Shown: positions 34,692 to 43,280 of the stretch, piece after piece
Layout: each line of letters starts with the position of its first letter
Numbering within the stretch: the stretch's first letter is position 1
Assembly: GCF_001866645.1 (NCBI RefSeq)
Contig: NZ_MLYP01000027.1
Coordinates: 103,022-167,021, forward strand
Origin: Streptomyces colonosanans
GTDB lineage: Bacteria; Actinomycetota; Actinomycetes; Streptomycetales; Streptomycetaceae
DNA length: 64,000 bases
Direction: 5' to 3'
The notes under the pieces: model-generated
What the model was told of the DNA's origin: nothing
The model's database searches: none
What the model saw: only the letters and a program-made list of their open reading frames with translations
Made by a program: the position numbers and the translations under genes

Positions 34692-36077
34692 GTGCGAAGA
34701 CACGGACGAGATGCACGAGGCGTCACAACGGCGCACGCGGGCCGACCGGTTGAGCGAGCCGAGGGCGCGAGGGGACGATTGCGTCCTGGACCTACGGCAG
34801 GCGCGCCCGCCCTGCGCGGTGGGGTGCTGCATCGTGCCGTATCCCGGACCCGGCAGGCCTGGGGCCGTCCCTTGACCGCGTACTACCTGGTGGCCGGGAG
34901 TGCGGTGCTGATCGCCGCGCTGGGGCTGGTCATGGTGTTCTCCGCCTCCCAGATCCAGGCCCTGCGCTCCGGGCTGCCGGCGACGTTCTACCTCACCCGG
35001 CAGGTCATGGCAGCCGCGGCCGGCTCGGTACTCGTTCTGCTGGCTGCCCGGATGCCCGTGCCGTGGCACCGCTGGCTGGCCATTCCGCTGCTGGTCTCCA
35101 GCGTGGCGCTGCTCGGGCTGGTGCAAGTGCCGGGGTTGGGGCGGACCGTCAACGGCAGCACCAACTGGCTCGCCGTCGGCGGGCCGTTCGCGATCCAGCC
35201 CAGCGAGTTCGGCAAGGCCGCGTTCGTCGTGTGGGGAGCCGACCTGCTGGCCCGCAAGCAGCAGCACAGGCTACTGGGCCAGTGGACGCATCTACTGGTA
35301 CCGCTGGTGCCGGGGGCACTGCTGCTGGTCGGCATGGTGTTGCTGGGCGGGGACATGGGCACCGCGGTGATCCTGAGCGCCATGCTCTTCGGGATGTTGT
35401 GGCTGGTCGGCGCACCGCTGCGGTTGTTCGTGGTCACGCTGACGGGCGCGGGGCTGCTCGCCGCCGTACTGATCACGACCAGCGCGCACCGCGTGTCCCG
35501 CTTCGCCTGCCTCGGCGCGAGTGACCCGGGGCCCGGTGACCAGTGCTGGCAGGTGGTGCACGGGATGTACGCGCTGTCGACGGGCGGCCTGTTCGGCAAC
35601 GGGATCGGCGCGAGCCTGGAGAAGTGGGGTCAACTGCCCGAGCCGCACACCGATTTCATCTTCGCCGTGACCGGAGAGGAACTCGGGCTCGTGGGCACCC
35701 TGACGGTGCTCGGCCTTTTCGCGGCGCTGTGCGCGGCGGGGCTCCGTATCGCCGTCCGCGCCTCGGAGCCGTTCGTCCGGCTGGTGGCCGGAGGCGTCGT
35801 CACCTGGATCGCGACGCAGGCCACGATCAACATCGGCGGCGTACTGGGGCTGCTGCCGATCGCGGGCGTGCCCCTGCCGCTGTTCTCCTACGGCGGCAGC
35901 GCGCTCATCGCGGCCCTGTACGCGGTGGGTCTCCTGCTCGCCGTGGCCAGGAGCGAGCCCGCCGTCCGCGCGGCGCTCACCGCCCGCAAGCGTGCCCGGG
36001 TGTCCGCGCGTCCGGGTCTCCTGCGGCGCCGCCGGGCAGGAGGCCGTCCGCGCCGCAGCGTCTTCCCCGGTGGTTGA
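34692..36077 (+). CDS. FtsW-type SEDS peptidoglycan polymerase (accessory paralogue)
   Basis: About 461 residues, GTG start at 34692. The basic N-terminus of about 60 residues precedes ten transmembrane helices. SEDS landmarks are LVMVFSASQIQAL, GSTNWLAVGGPFAIQPSEFGKAAFVVW, the catalytic Asp in LLGGDMGTAVILS, GNGIGASLEKWGQLPEPHTDFIFAVTGEELG, and PIAGVPLPLFSYGGSALIAALYAVGLLL. The Arg-rich C-terminus is cytoplasmic. SEDS enzymes polymerise lipid II with a class B penicillin-binding protein, but none is adjacent and there is no dcw cluster here, so this is probably a sporulation or stress paralogue. Confidence 0.9.
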   Translation: MRRHGRDARGVTTAHAGRPVERAEGARGRLRPGPTAGAPALRGGVLHRAVSRTRQAWGRPLTAYYLVAGSAVLIAALGLVMVFSASQIQALRSGLPATFYLTRQVMAAAAGSVLVLLAARMPVPWHRWLAIPLLVSSVALLGLVQVPGLGRTVNGSTNWLAVGGPFAIQPSEFGKAAFVVWGADLLARKQQHRLLGQWTHLLVPLVPGALLLVGMVLLGGDMGTAVILSAMLFGMLWLVGAPLRLFVVTLTGAGLLAAVLITTSAHRVSRFACLGASDPGPGDQCWQVVHGMYALSTGGLFGNGIGASLEKWGQLPEPHTDFIFAVTGEELGLVGTLTVLGLFAALCAAGLRIAVRASEPFVRLVAGGVVTWIATQATINIGGVLGLLPIAGVPLPLFSYGGSALIAALYAVGLLLAVARSEPAVRAALTARKRARVSARPGLLRRRRAGGRPRRSVFPGG

Positions 36078-36132
36078 GGTGGTGCCGGACGTCGGCCGTG
36101 GAGACGGCCGGCGGAGGCAGTGTGGCGGTGGT

Positions 36133-37377
36133 TCAGGCGGACAGGGGGCGTTGGAGGTGAATGCCCTGGAGGATGCCGATGCCGATCCACCCGGCGAACA
36201 TCGATGAGCCCCCGTAGCTGACGAAGGGCAGTGGCAGGCCGGTGACCGGCATGATGCCCAGGTTCATGCCGATGTTCTCGAACGCCTGGAAGGCCAGCCA
36301 GGCGACGATACCCGCCGCCACCACCGTCCCGTACAGATCGGGACAGTCGCGGGCGATGCGCAGGGCGCGCCACAGCACGACACCGAGCAGGGCGATCAGC
36401 GCTCCCGCGCCCATGAATCCCAGTTCCTCTCCCGCGACGCTGAAGACGAAGTCCGTCTGCTGCTCCGGCACGAACTGCCCGGTGGTCTGCGCGCCATGGA
36501 ACAGCCCCTGCCCCATCAGTCCGCCCGCACCGATGGCGATGCGGGCCTGGCTGGTGTTGTAGCCCACCCCGGAGGGGTCGAGGGCGGGGTCGGCGAAGGC
36601 GGCGAAGCGGTTGATCTGGTACTGGTCCAGCAGATGCAGCTGCCACACCGCCAGCACGCCCAGCCCGCCGACCACCATCAGGGTGCCGATCCACCGAACG
36701 GAGGCGCCCGAAGCGAGCAGGACCCCCAGCACGATCACACCGATGCCCATCGCCTGGCCGAGATCCGGGGTGAGCAGGATCAGCAGGGCGGGTACGCCCG
36801 CCACCGCGAGGGCCTCGACGACGCCGCGGTTGTCCGGGCGGGCGCGGTCGCCCGTGTCCACCTTGGTGGCCACCAGCAGGGCCATGGCGAGCACGATGGT
36901 GACCTTGACGAACTCCGAGGGCTGGATCGACATCCCGCCGATCATGATCCAGCGGCGCGATCCGTTGATCGTGGCGCCCACGGGAGTCAGCACCAGCAGG
37001 ACCATCAGGATCGTGACGCCGTAGAGCACGGGCACCAGGTCCCGCAGCCGGCGCGGGCCCAGCCAGGCGGTGCCGGCCGCCAGGACCATCCCGATGGCGA
37101 TATTGAGGACGTCGCGCTCCAGGAAGGCGTACGGATCGCCTCCGGTCAGCTGGGTCCGCCCGCGGGTCGCGGAGTACACCAGCGCCGCGCCCAGGACGGA
37201 CAGCGCCAGCGCGGCACCCAGCAGTGCCCAGTCCATACGCCGCACGCGCGATCCGGGCGCCAGCCAGGACTGCCACCCCGTCCGGCGGCCCGGGGCCCAC
37301 CGTCCCGCGGCCCCTCCCCCGACCTTCACCGGGGACCACCCGACCGGGGCGCCGCGGCGCGGGAGGCCCACTTTCAC
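36133..37377 (-). CDS. RodA-type SEDS peptidoglycan polymerase (accessory paralogue)
   Basis: About 414 residues from GTG 37377, with GGGGAGA eight bases upstream; longer in-frame starts lack that site. Ten transmembrane helices. Landmarks are LVYSATRGRT, NGSRRWIMIGGMSIQPSEFVKVTIVLAMALL, LTPDLGQAMGIGVIVLGVL with the catalytic Asp, GQGLFHGAQTTGQFVPEQQTDFVFSVAGEELG and GLPLPFVSYGGSSMFAGWIGIGIL. It faces the FtsW-like gene tail to tail, 55 bases apart. RodA normally sits with mreBCD and a PBP2; neither is here, so the transpeptidase partner must be elsewhere. Confidence 0.92.
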   Translation of the reverse strand: MKVGLPRRGAPVGWSPVKVGGGAAGRWAPGRRTGWQSWLAPGSRVRRMDWALLGAALALSVLGAALVYSATRGRTQLTGGDPYAFLERDVLNIAIGMVLAAGTAWLGPRRLRDLVPVLYGVTILMVLLVLTPVGATINGSRRWIMIGGMSIQPSEFVKVTIVLAMALLVATKVDTGDRARPDNRGVVEALAVAGVPALLILLTPDLGQAMGIGVIVLGVLLASGASVRWIGTLMVVGGLGVLAVWQLHLLDQYQINRFAAFADPALDPSGVGYNTSQARIAIGAGGLMGQGLFHGAQTTGQFVPEQQTDFVFSVAGEELGFMGAGALIALLGVVLWRALRIARDCPDLYGTVVAAGIVAWLAFQAFENIGMNLGIMPVTGLPLPFVSYGGSSMFAGWIGIGILQGIHLQRPLSA

Positions 37378-37524
37378 CGCTTCTCTCCCCTTACTCCATT
37401 CGTGCCGCAGGCCGTTCCGGGTCCTGCCAGATGCGGACGCTACCATTCGCCAGTTGCGCAACCCTTGAAGTTTGTACGTGTGTCGCTCCAGGCCCGTCGG
37501 CGATGAGGGCCGTGCTCACATCGG

Positions 37525-40215
37525 TCAGGGCGCGTCGATGACCTTCGGCAGCGCCAGTTCGGCCCAGATCACCTTGCCCTGGGGCATGTACCGGGTGCCC
37601 CAGCGATCGGCCACCTGCGACACCAGGAACAGGCCACGGCCTCCCTCGTCGGTCGTCGCGGCATACCGCAGATGCGGCGAGGTGCTGCTGCCGTCCGCGA
37701 CCTCGCAGATCAGCATGCGGTCATAGATCAGCCGTACGCGGAGCGGCGCGGAGCCGTAGCGGATGGCGTTGGTGAGGAGCTCGCTCAGCACGAGTTCCAT
37801 GGTGAAGCCGAGATCGGACAGCCCCCACTCGTCGAGCTTGCCGGACACGGCGCTCCGCATCCGCGCGACGGCGGCCGGGTCGAGCGGCACGTCCCAGTCT
37901 GCGATCCGGTCGGACGGCAGCGCCTGGGTGCGGGCGATGAGCAGGGCGACGTCGTCGCGGGGACGGCTGGGCAGCAGTGCCTCCAGTACGGCCTGGCAGC
38001 TCTCGTCCGGCGGTCGGTCGGGGTGCCCCGCCAGAGCTTGCCGCAGCATCTCCATCCCCACGTCCAGGTCGCGCGTACGCTCCTCGATGAGGCCGTCGGT
38101 GTAGAGGACCAGCTGGGTGCCCTCCGCGAGGTCCAGCTCGGCCGTCTGGAACGGCATGCCGCCCAGGCCGAGCGGCGGCCCGGCCGGCAGATCGGGGAAG
38201 GTGACGCTTCCGTCGGGGTGGATCAGCGCCGGCGCCAGGTGCCCCGCGCGCGCCATGACGCAACGACGCGTCACGGGGTCGTAGATCGCGTACAGGCAGG
38301 TGGCCCCCACGACACCCGCGTCCCTCTCCATGCTCGTCTCGTCCTGGTCGATGCGGCCGACCAGGTCGTCCAGATGACTCAGCAGTTCGTCGGGCGACAG
38401 GTCGAGCGCGGAGAAGTTGTGCACCGCGGTCCGCAGGCGCCCCATCGTGGCAGCGGCATGGAGGCCGTGGCCGACCACGTCGCCGACGGCCAGCGCCACC
38501 CGGCTCCCCGACAGGGGAGTCACATCGAACCAGTCCCCGCTCACGCCCGACTGGGCCGGGAGGTAGCGGTAGCCGACGACCAGGGCGTTCTGCTCGGGCA
38601 GGGCCCGCGGCAGCAGGCTGCGCTGGAGGGTGACCGCCAGGGCGTGCTCACGGGTGTACCGGCGGGCGTTGTCGATGTTGACCGCGGCACGGGCCACCAG
38701 CTCTTCCGCCAGCGCCAGCTCCTCCTGGTCGAAGGCGGCGCGCCGATCGCAGCGCCAGAAGCTGGCCATACCCAGCAGAACACCGCGGGCCCGGATCGGG
38801 GCCACGATGAGCGAGTGGAAACCGAAGTCCAGGATCTCCTTGGCGCGCTCCGCTTCCTGTACATGCCAGGCGGTGGTCACCGACAGGTCGGCCAGCAGCT
38901 CGGCGCGGCCGGAGGCGTAGCCACGCGCCTGGGGCGTGTAGGGCGGGAAGGTGATCAGCCGGCCCTTGTCGTAGAGCGGAGGATCGTCCCGGATGCCGCA
39001 CAGAGCGATGCGCCGCAGGTCCGTCGCCGTGGTGGCCGGCTCCTCGCCGTGCAGGACGGCGTCGGCCAGGTCGACGCTGACGAAGTCGGCGAAGCGGGGA
39101 ACGGCGACCCGCGCCAGTTCCTCGGCCGTGCGACGCACGTCGAGGGTGGTGCCGATACCGACTCCGGCGTCGTACAGGAGCTTGAGCCGTTCGGACACCA
39201 CCTGTGCCCTGCCGGACACCGCCTGCAGCTCGGTGGAGTCGCGCAGCGTCACCACCGTTCCCTTGGGGCCTCCGCCGCGGTCCGTGGGCCGCTGGTTGAC
39301 CACCAGCAGCCGGTCCCCGGCGAAATGGACCTCGTCGGTGGCCTCGCGGCCGGAGACGAGCAGCCTCACCATGCCGGGCTCGAGGCCCGACAGCTCCGGC
39401 ACGCGCCGCCCCTCGACGTCCTGGGGCAGCTCCAGCAGCCGTCTGGCCTCGTCGTTCGCCAGGAGCAGCCGCCCGTCGTCATCCACGATGAGCACCCCTT
39501 CGCGCACGGAGTGCAGCACCGCGTCGTGGTGGTTGTACATACGGGTCATCTCGTCCGGGGCCAGGCTGTGGGTCTGCCGTTGCAGACGCCTGCCCACCAA
39601 CGCCGTCCCGGCGGTGGCCAACGCGAGCGCACCGGCCCCGGCACCCAGGATGATCGGTAGCTGCCGGTCCACCTGGCCGGTCACCTTCGCGACCTTCATC
39701 CCGGCCGCGACGAGCCCGATCACCTTGCCGTCGGTGTTCTTGACGGGAGCGATGGCCTGCACCTCGCGGCCCAGCGGGCCGTTGACGCTTTCCGTGTAGA
39801 CCTTCCCGGCCAGCGACGGGCCGATGTTCCCCACGAACGGCTTGCCGATCAGGTCCGGCAGGGGATGGGTGTAGCGGATGCCATGCGTGTTCAGGACCAC
39901 GATGAAGTCGACGCCCGCGCTCTTGCGCCCCGCCTCGGCGGCCGGCTGGAGCACTTTCGTCGGGTCGGGGGTCCCCAGCGCCGCCACGACGCCCGGAGAG
40001 TGCGCGAAGGTCGTTGCGACGGCTATGACGCGGTGCCTGGCCTCGGAGCCGGTTTCCCGCTGCGACTGCAGCACCAGGGCGAAGACGGCGCAGGCCACGA
40101 GCAGCACGACCAGCGCCACCTGCTGGAGGAACACCTGCCCGGCGACACTTCGTGGGCTCCTGCCAGTCAGTGACCGCAGCGACGCGCGCCGTATCCGGGC
40201 GAAACGGTCCGCCAT
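37525..40215 (-). CDS. multidomain SpoIIE-type PP2C phosphatase with sensor and kinase-like domains
   Basis: An 896-residue membrane signalling protein. Residues about 27-190 hold two transmembrane helices around an extracellular Cache sensor (FIVVLNTHGIRYTHPLPDLIGKPFVGNI). A PAS domain (VREGVLIVDDDGRLLLANDEARRLL) follows, then a GAF domain (about 350-520) and the SpoIIE/PP2C phosphatase (SGDWFDVTPLSGSRVALAVGDVVGHGLHAA ... LVLYTDGLIEERTRDLDVG). The C-terminal anti-sigma-type HATPase comprises LSELLTNAIRYGSAPLRVRLI and DEGGRGLFLVSQVADRWGTR. Such proteins act as partner-switching regulators, controlling an anti-anti-sigma factor. None is encoded next door. Confidence 0.93.
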   Translation of the reverse strand: MADRFARIRRASLRSLTGRSPRSVAGQVFLQQVALVVLLVACAVFALVLQSQRETGSEARHRVIAVATTFAHSPGVVAALGTPDPTKVLQPAAEAGRKSAGVDFIVVLNTHGIRYTHPLPDLIGKPFVGNIGPSLAGKVYTESVNGPLGREVQAIAPVKNTDGKVIGLVAAGMKVAKVTGQVDRQLPIILGAGAGALALATAGTALVGRRLQRQTHSLAPDEMTRMYNHHDAVLHSVREGVLIVDDDGRLLLANDEARRLLELPQDVEGRRVPELSGLEPGMVRLLVSGREATDEVHFAGDRLLVVNQRPTDRGGGPKGTVVTLRDSTELQAVSGRAQVVSERLKLLYDAGVGIGTTLDVRRTAEELARVAVPRFADFVSVDLADAVLHGEEPATTATDLRRIALCGIRDDPPLYDKGRLITFPPYTPQARGYASGRAELLADLSVTTAWHVQEAERAKEILDFGFHSLIVAPIRARGVLLGMASFWRCDRRAAFDQEELALAEELVARAAVNIDNARRYTREHALAVTLQRSLLPRALPEQNALVVGYRYLPAQSGVSGDWFDVTPLSGSRVALAVGDVVGHGLHAAATMGRLRTAVHNFSALDLSPDELLSHLDDLVGRIDQDETSMERDAGVVGATCLYAIYDPVTRRCVMARAGHLAPALIHPDGSVTFPDLPAGPPLGLGGMPFQTAELDLAEGTQLVLYTDGLIEERTRDLDVGMEMLRQALAGHPDRPPDESCQAVLEALLPSRPRDDVALLIARTQALPSDRIADWDVPLDPAAVARMRSAVSGKLDEWGLSDLGFTMELVLSELLTNAIRYGSAPLRVRLIYDRMLICEVADGSSTSPHLRYAATTDEGGRGLFLVSQVADRWGTRYMPQGKVIWAELALPKVIDAP

Positions 40216-40394
40216 GTGCCTTTTCTAGCACTGGCCATCCCGCATGGCCATGTCCGGCCGACGGCACAGTCCCCACCGACTCGTCTCCTGCCGGGTCAGG
40301 CGGAGGGCGCCGAGTCTCTGCCGGGGGCCGCCGATGAGCCCAGTGCCGCGGCAGGCGATGTTTACGACCCGGGGAGCAATAGGGAGTGGGTGAA

Positions 40395-40496
40395 GGAGCG
40401 GCGTCCGGTGCGGTCGATCGCAAGGCGCCGGAAGGTCCTCGTAGCGGAGCTCCCAGGACCTTCCGGCAACGCCGTGAGCGGCCGTGCCGGACGCCG
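40395..40496. repeat. nested inverted repeats between the phosphatase and membrane-protein genes
   Basis: Outer arms CGGCGTCCGG/CCGGACGCCG (40399-40408, 40487-40496) enclose a perfect 13-base inner pair GCCGGAAGGTCCT/AGGACCTTCCGGC (40427-40439, 40455-40467) around a 15-base loop. It lies in the 380-base gap 40216-40596, which otherwise shows no gene. On the minus strand it lies between the membrane-protein stop and the phosphatase start, so it may be a terminator or leader structure. Confidence 0.6.
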
Positions 40497-40596
40497 CGAC
40501 GCCGCTCCCCATTGCTCACCAGGTCGTTACCCGTCAAGGAGCGGCTTGCGGTGCGTTCCCCCTCTGGGCTCAGCTCGCGGGTACACCTGCTTTCGA

Positions 40597-41541
40597 TCAC
40601 CAAGAGGCGTCGTCGGTCGGCCCGGCGAAGTCGACGGACGAGCGTGCGGACCTGGAAGTGGCTGCGCTGCCCGTCCGGCCGGGCTCGATGGGCGCCGCAT
40701 CCCGTGCGGGGACGCGCTCGCCGTGTCGTGCCGGCCCTTGGGCCGTCGGCCCGTACGCCGACGGCGGCACGGAGGACGCAGCGCGCGCGGCGGGAACCGG
40801 CGCGGCCGCCGGCGGCCGTGTGCCGCTGACCCGCAACGCTCCACGCCGGGTCAGCAGGACGGCCCACGCCCGCCGCAATCTGCTCCCGCTCCCGTGGAGC
40901 AGGCCGAGGACGATCGCGGCGCCCACCGCGATCAGATGCTCGCGGCCGGCCAGATTGGGCTTGAAGATCGACTCCAGCACCATCGACCCACCCGTCAGGG
41001 TGAACACGACGGGAGCGCGCCGGATGACGGCGAGGTAGGTGAACAGGCCCACCACCGCGGCGGACGGTCCGGTGTCGAGCACCTGCCCGGCCTCGGGTGG
41101 CAGGCCCAGGCCCGCCCAGCCCGGCCCTATGGCGATCATCACCCGTACGGTGAGCGTGCCCGCCAGCGTGGTCGCATACGACAGGGCCAGTGTCCGGGCC
41201 CGGCCCAGCATCAGTTCGGCCAGGGCGAAGGCGAGGAACAGCTGGGTGATCCCCGCCCACACGGGCAGATCAAGGGCCGGGACGTACAGCGACACCGGAG
41301 TGCGCAGCAGAGCGAGCCACAGCGGCAGATCGGCCTTGACCCCGCCCATGACCCGCACCGCCATCTCACCGGTCGGGCGCTGCGCGATCGCATGGAAGAA
41401 GATCACTCCGAAGGCGGCGACGAACGCCAGCAGCAGCCCGGACAGCCCACGGCGCATGAGTTGCCGTACCGGTTCGACGACCATGCTGTGCCACTCGCCC
41501 CGCAGCGTGCGCGCGATGAACAACACGATCCGGACGCCCAT
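40597..41541 (-). CDS. rhomboid-like polytopic membrane protein, function unknown
   Basis: About 314 residues, ATG 41541 chosen because hydrophobic sequence begins there (VRIVLFIARTL); a GTG about 20 codons upstream is possible, and neither start has a clear ribosome-binding site. Six or seven transmembrane helices span residues about 30-235, with VWAGITQLFLAFALAELMLG resembling the helix arrangement of rhomboid-fold proteins. No GxSx-H catalytic pair is evident, so protease activity is doubtful. A roughly 80-residue Ala/Pro/Arg-rich cytoplasmic tail follows. I do not assign a function. Confidence 0.7.
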   Translation of the reverse strand: MGVRIVLFIARTLRGEWHSMVVEPVRQLMRRGLSGLLLAFVAAFGVIFFHAIAQRPTGEMAVRVMGGVKADLPLWLALLRTPVSLYVPALDLPVWAGITQLFLAFALAELMLGRARTLALSYATTLAGTLTVRVMIAIGPGWAGLGLPPEAGQVLDTGPSAAVVGLFTYLAVIRRAPVVFTLTGGSMVLESIFKPNLAGREHLIAVGAAIVLGLLHGSGSRLRRAWAVLLTRRGALRVSGTRPPAAAPVPAARAASSVPPSAYGPTAQGPARHGERVPARDAAPIEPGRTGSAATSRSARSSVDFAGPTDDASW

Positions 41542-41796
41542 GATCGCCCATGGCCCCGACTCGCCGCCACTCGCGCGGTCATGGTCATGACTCGGCTCCA
41601 CCGCTTGACGCAAGAACTTCCCCCCACATCCACCCAACTCCCCCCATCTTATGCGGGAGTCCAGCTCCTGCCCGGGTGGTGCCGGACCAATGGCCGCGGA
41701 GGTCAGGACCCGCACGGTCGTGGCGGCCTGCTGTGTCCGAGGGCCGGTGCGGCGGGGGCCGGGCACCGACGCGCCCGCGCCCGTGACCCGTCTCCC

Positions 41797-42957
41797 TCAC
41801 GCTGCGAGTGCGTGACCGGGGTGCAGCACCACCTTGGTGTAGCCCTCGATGCGCTTGTCGAACTTCTCGTACGCCAGCGGCGCCTGGTCCAACGGCAGCT
41901 CGTGGGAGACCACGAAGCCGGGCTTGGCGCGTCCGGCGATGATCAGGTCGCGCAGCTGACGGTTGTACTGCTTGACGTTGCACAGGCCGGTGCCCATCTG
42001 CTGCCCCTTCTCGAACATCCGGCCGATGGAGACCAGCAGTTGGCCGTGCTTGGCGTGTTCGTCGGGCCCACCCGGGTCGGAGGGCACGTACCGACCGGGC
42101 ACGCCGAGCATGCCGGTCGGCCGCACCGTCTCGACGAGCTCGTTGAGGACGACGGCGGGTTCCTCGCGGCTCGCGTCGGCCGACTGGGCCTGGTATCCGA
42201 CCGCGTCCACGCCCTTGTCGGTTCCCTCGCCGAGCGTTTGCTCCTTGATCTGCTCGGCCGGGTCGCCCTCGGTGAAGTCGATGGGGATCGCCCCGATCTC
42301 CTCCGCCTTGGCGAGGCGCTCGGGCACCCGATCGACGCAGAACGCCTTCGACGCGCCGCGCAGCAGCGCGGAGTAGGCGGCCATCAGCCCCACCGGTCCG
42401 GCACCGAAGACGGCCACGCTCTCGCCGGGGGACACCTGGGCAAGCTCGCACCCGTGGTAGCCGGTCGGGAAGATGTCGGCGAGCAGAACGAAGTCGGTCT
42501 CGAACTCGCCACCCGACGGCAGCTTCAGGCAGTTGAAGTCGGCGAAGGGCACCCGCAGCCGCTCGGCCTGACCACCGGCGAACGGGCCCGTCGCCACGTA
42601 CCCGTAGGCTCCGCCGGCGAAGCCCGGATTGACCGTCAGGCAGAACCCGGTCTTCCCCGCGAGGCAGTTCTTGCAGAACCCGCAGGCGACGTTGAAGGGC
42701 ATGACGACACGGTCCCCATGGATGAGGGAGGTCACGCCACTGCCGATCTCCTCGACTATGCCGAGGTTCTCGTGCCCGAAGACGATGCCCGACTCGGCCG
42801 CCGTACGGCCCTCGTACATGTGCAGGTCCGATCCGCCGATCGCGGTCGACGTGATCCGTATGATCGCGTCGTTCGGGTGCTGGACATCCGGATCGTCGAC
42901 GTCCCTCACGGCCACACTGAAGGGCTTTTCGTAGACGACGGCTTTCACGTCGGTCAC
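41797..42957 (-). CDS. zinc-dependent formaldehyde-dehydrogenase-like oxidoreductase
   Basis: A 386-residue medium-chain dehydrogenase of the glutathione-independent formaldehyde dehydrogenase group. The structural zinc cysteines are intact in ACGFCKNCLAGKTGFC (Cys92, 95, 98, 106). The NAD loop is AVFGAGPVGLMAAYSALLRGA. GHENLG near residue 61 supplies the catalytic His/Glu. However, the catalytic zinc cysteine expected in the T-x-I-C-G-S-D motif is glycine here (TAIGGSDLH, Gly41; codon GGC rather than TGC). Either zinc is held differently, the enzyme is impaired, or the reaction has changed. It is monocistronic. Confidence 0.9.
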   Translation of the reverse strand: MTDVKAVVYEKPFSVAVRDVDDPDVQHPNDAIIRITSTAIGGSDLHMYEGRTAAESGIVFGHENLGIVEEIGSGVTSLIHGDRVVMPFNVACGFCKNCLAGKTGFCLTVNPGFAGGAYGYVATGPFAGGQAERLRVPFADFNCLKLPSGGEFETDFVLLADIFPTGYHGCELAQVSPGESVAVFGAGPVGLMAAYSALLRGASKAFCVDRVPERLAKAEEIGAIPIDFTEGDPAEQIKEQTLGEGTDKGVDAVGYQAQSADASREEPAVVLNELVETVRPTGMLGVPGRYVPSDPGGPDEHAKHGQLLVSIGRMFEKGQQMGTGLCNVKQYNRQLRDLIIAGRAKPGFVVSHELPLDQAPLAYEKFDKRIEGYTKVVLHPGHALAA

Positions 42958-43211
42958 CTCCGCGTCGAGCGCTGGCTGACGGCGGCCGGGGACGGGCCGC
43001 TAGCACGGGGAGACGCGAGCCGTCGGTGTGTGCCGTGACCCCTGGGTACTCTCGCTTCACCGCCGACTACTTCCAGGTAACGCCCGTACGGCACGGGCCG
43101 CAAGCGAGGAGGCACTCCGGCATCAAGTCACGCACTGTGCACGGATGTTCGCCTACGGGAGTGATCCGCGTGGCCGGCGCAGCCTTCTGCCGGCCTCCCA
43201 TCGACAGACGC

Positions 43212-43245
43212 GTGTGGCGTGCACGCCATCGCATGCACGCCACAC
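43212..43245. terminator. intrinsic terminator after the secreted nuclease gene
   Basis: A perfect 11-base stem GTGTGGCGTGC/GCACGCCACAC with a 12-base loop, 36 bases beyond the nuclease stop on the minus strand. The rest of the 42958-43280 gap shows no gene. Confidence 0.7.
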
Positions 43246-43280
43246 GGACCGTCGAAAGGAAGGTCAGCCGGGAGTGACGA

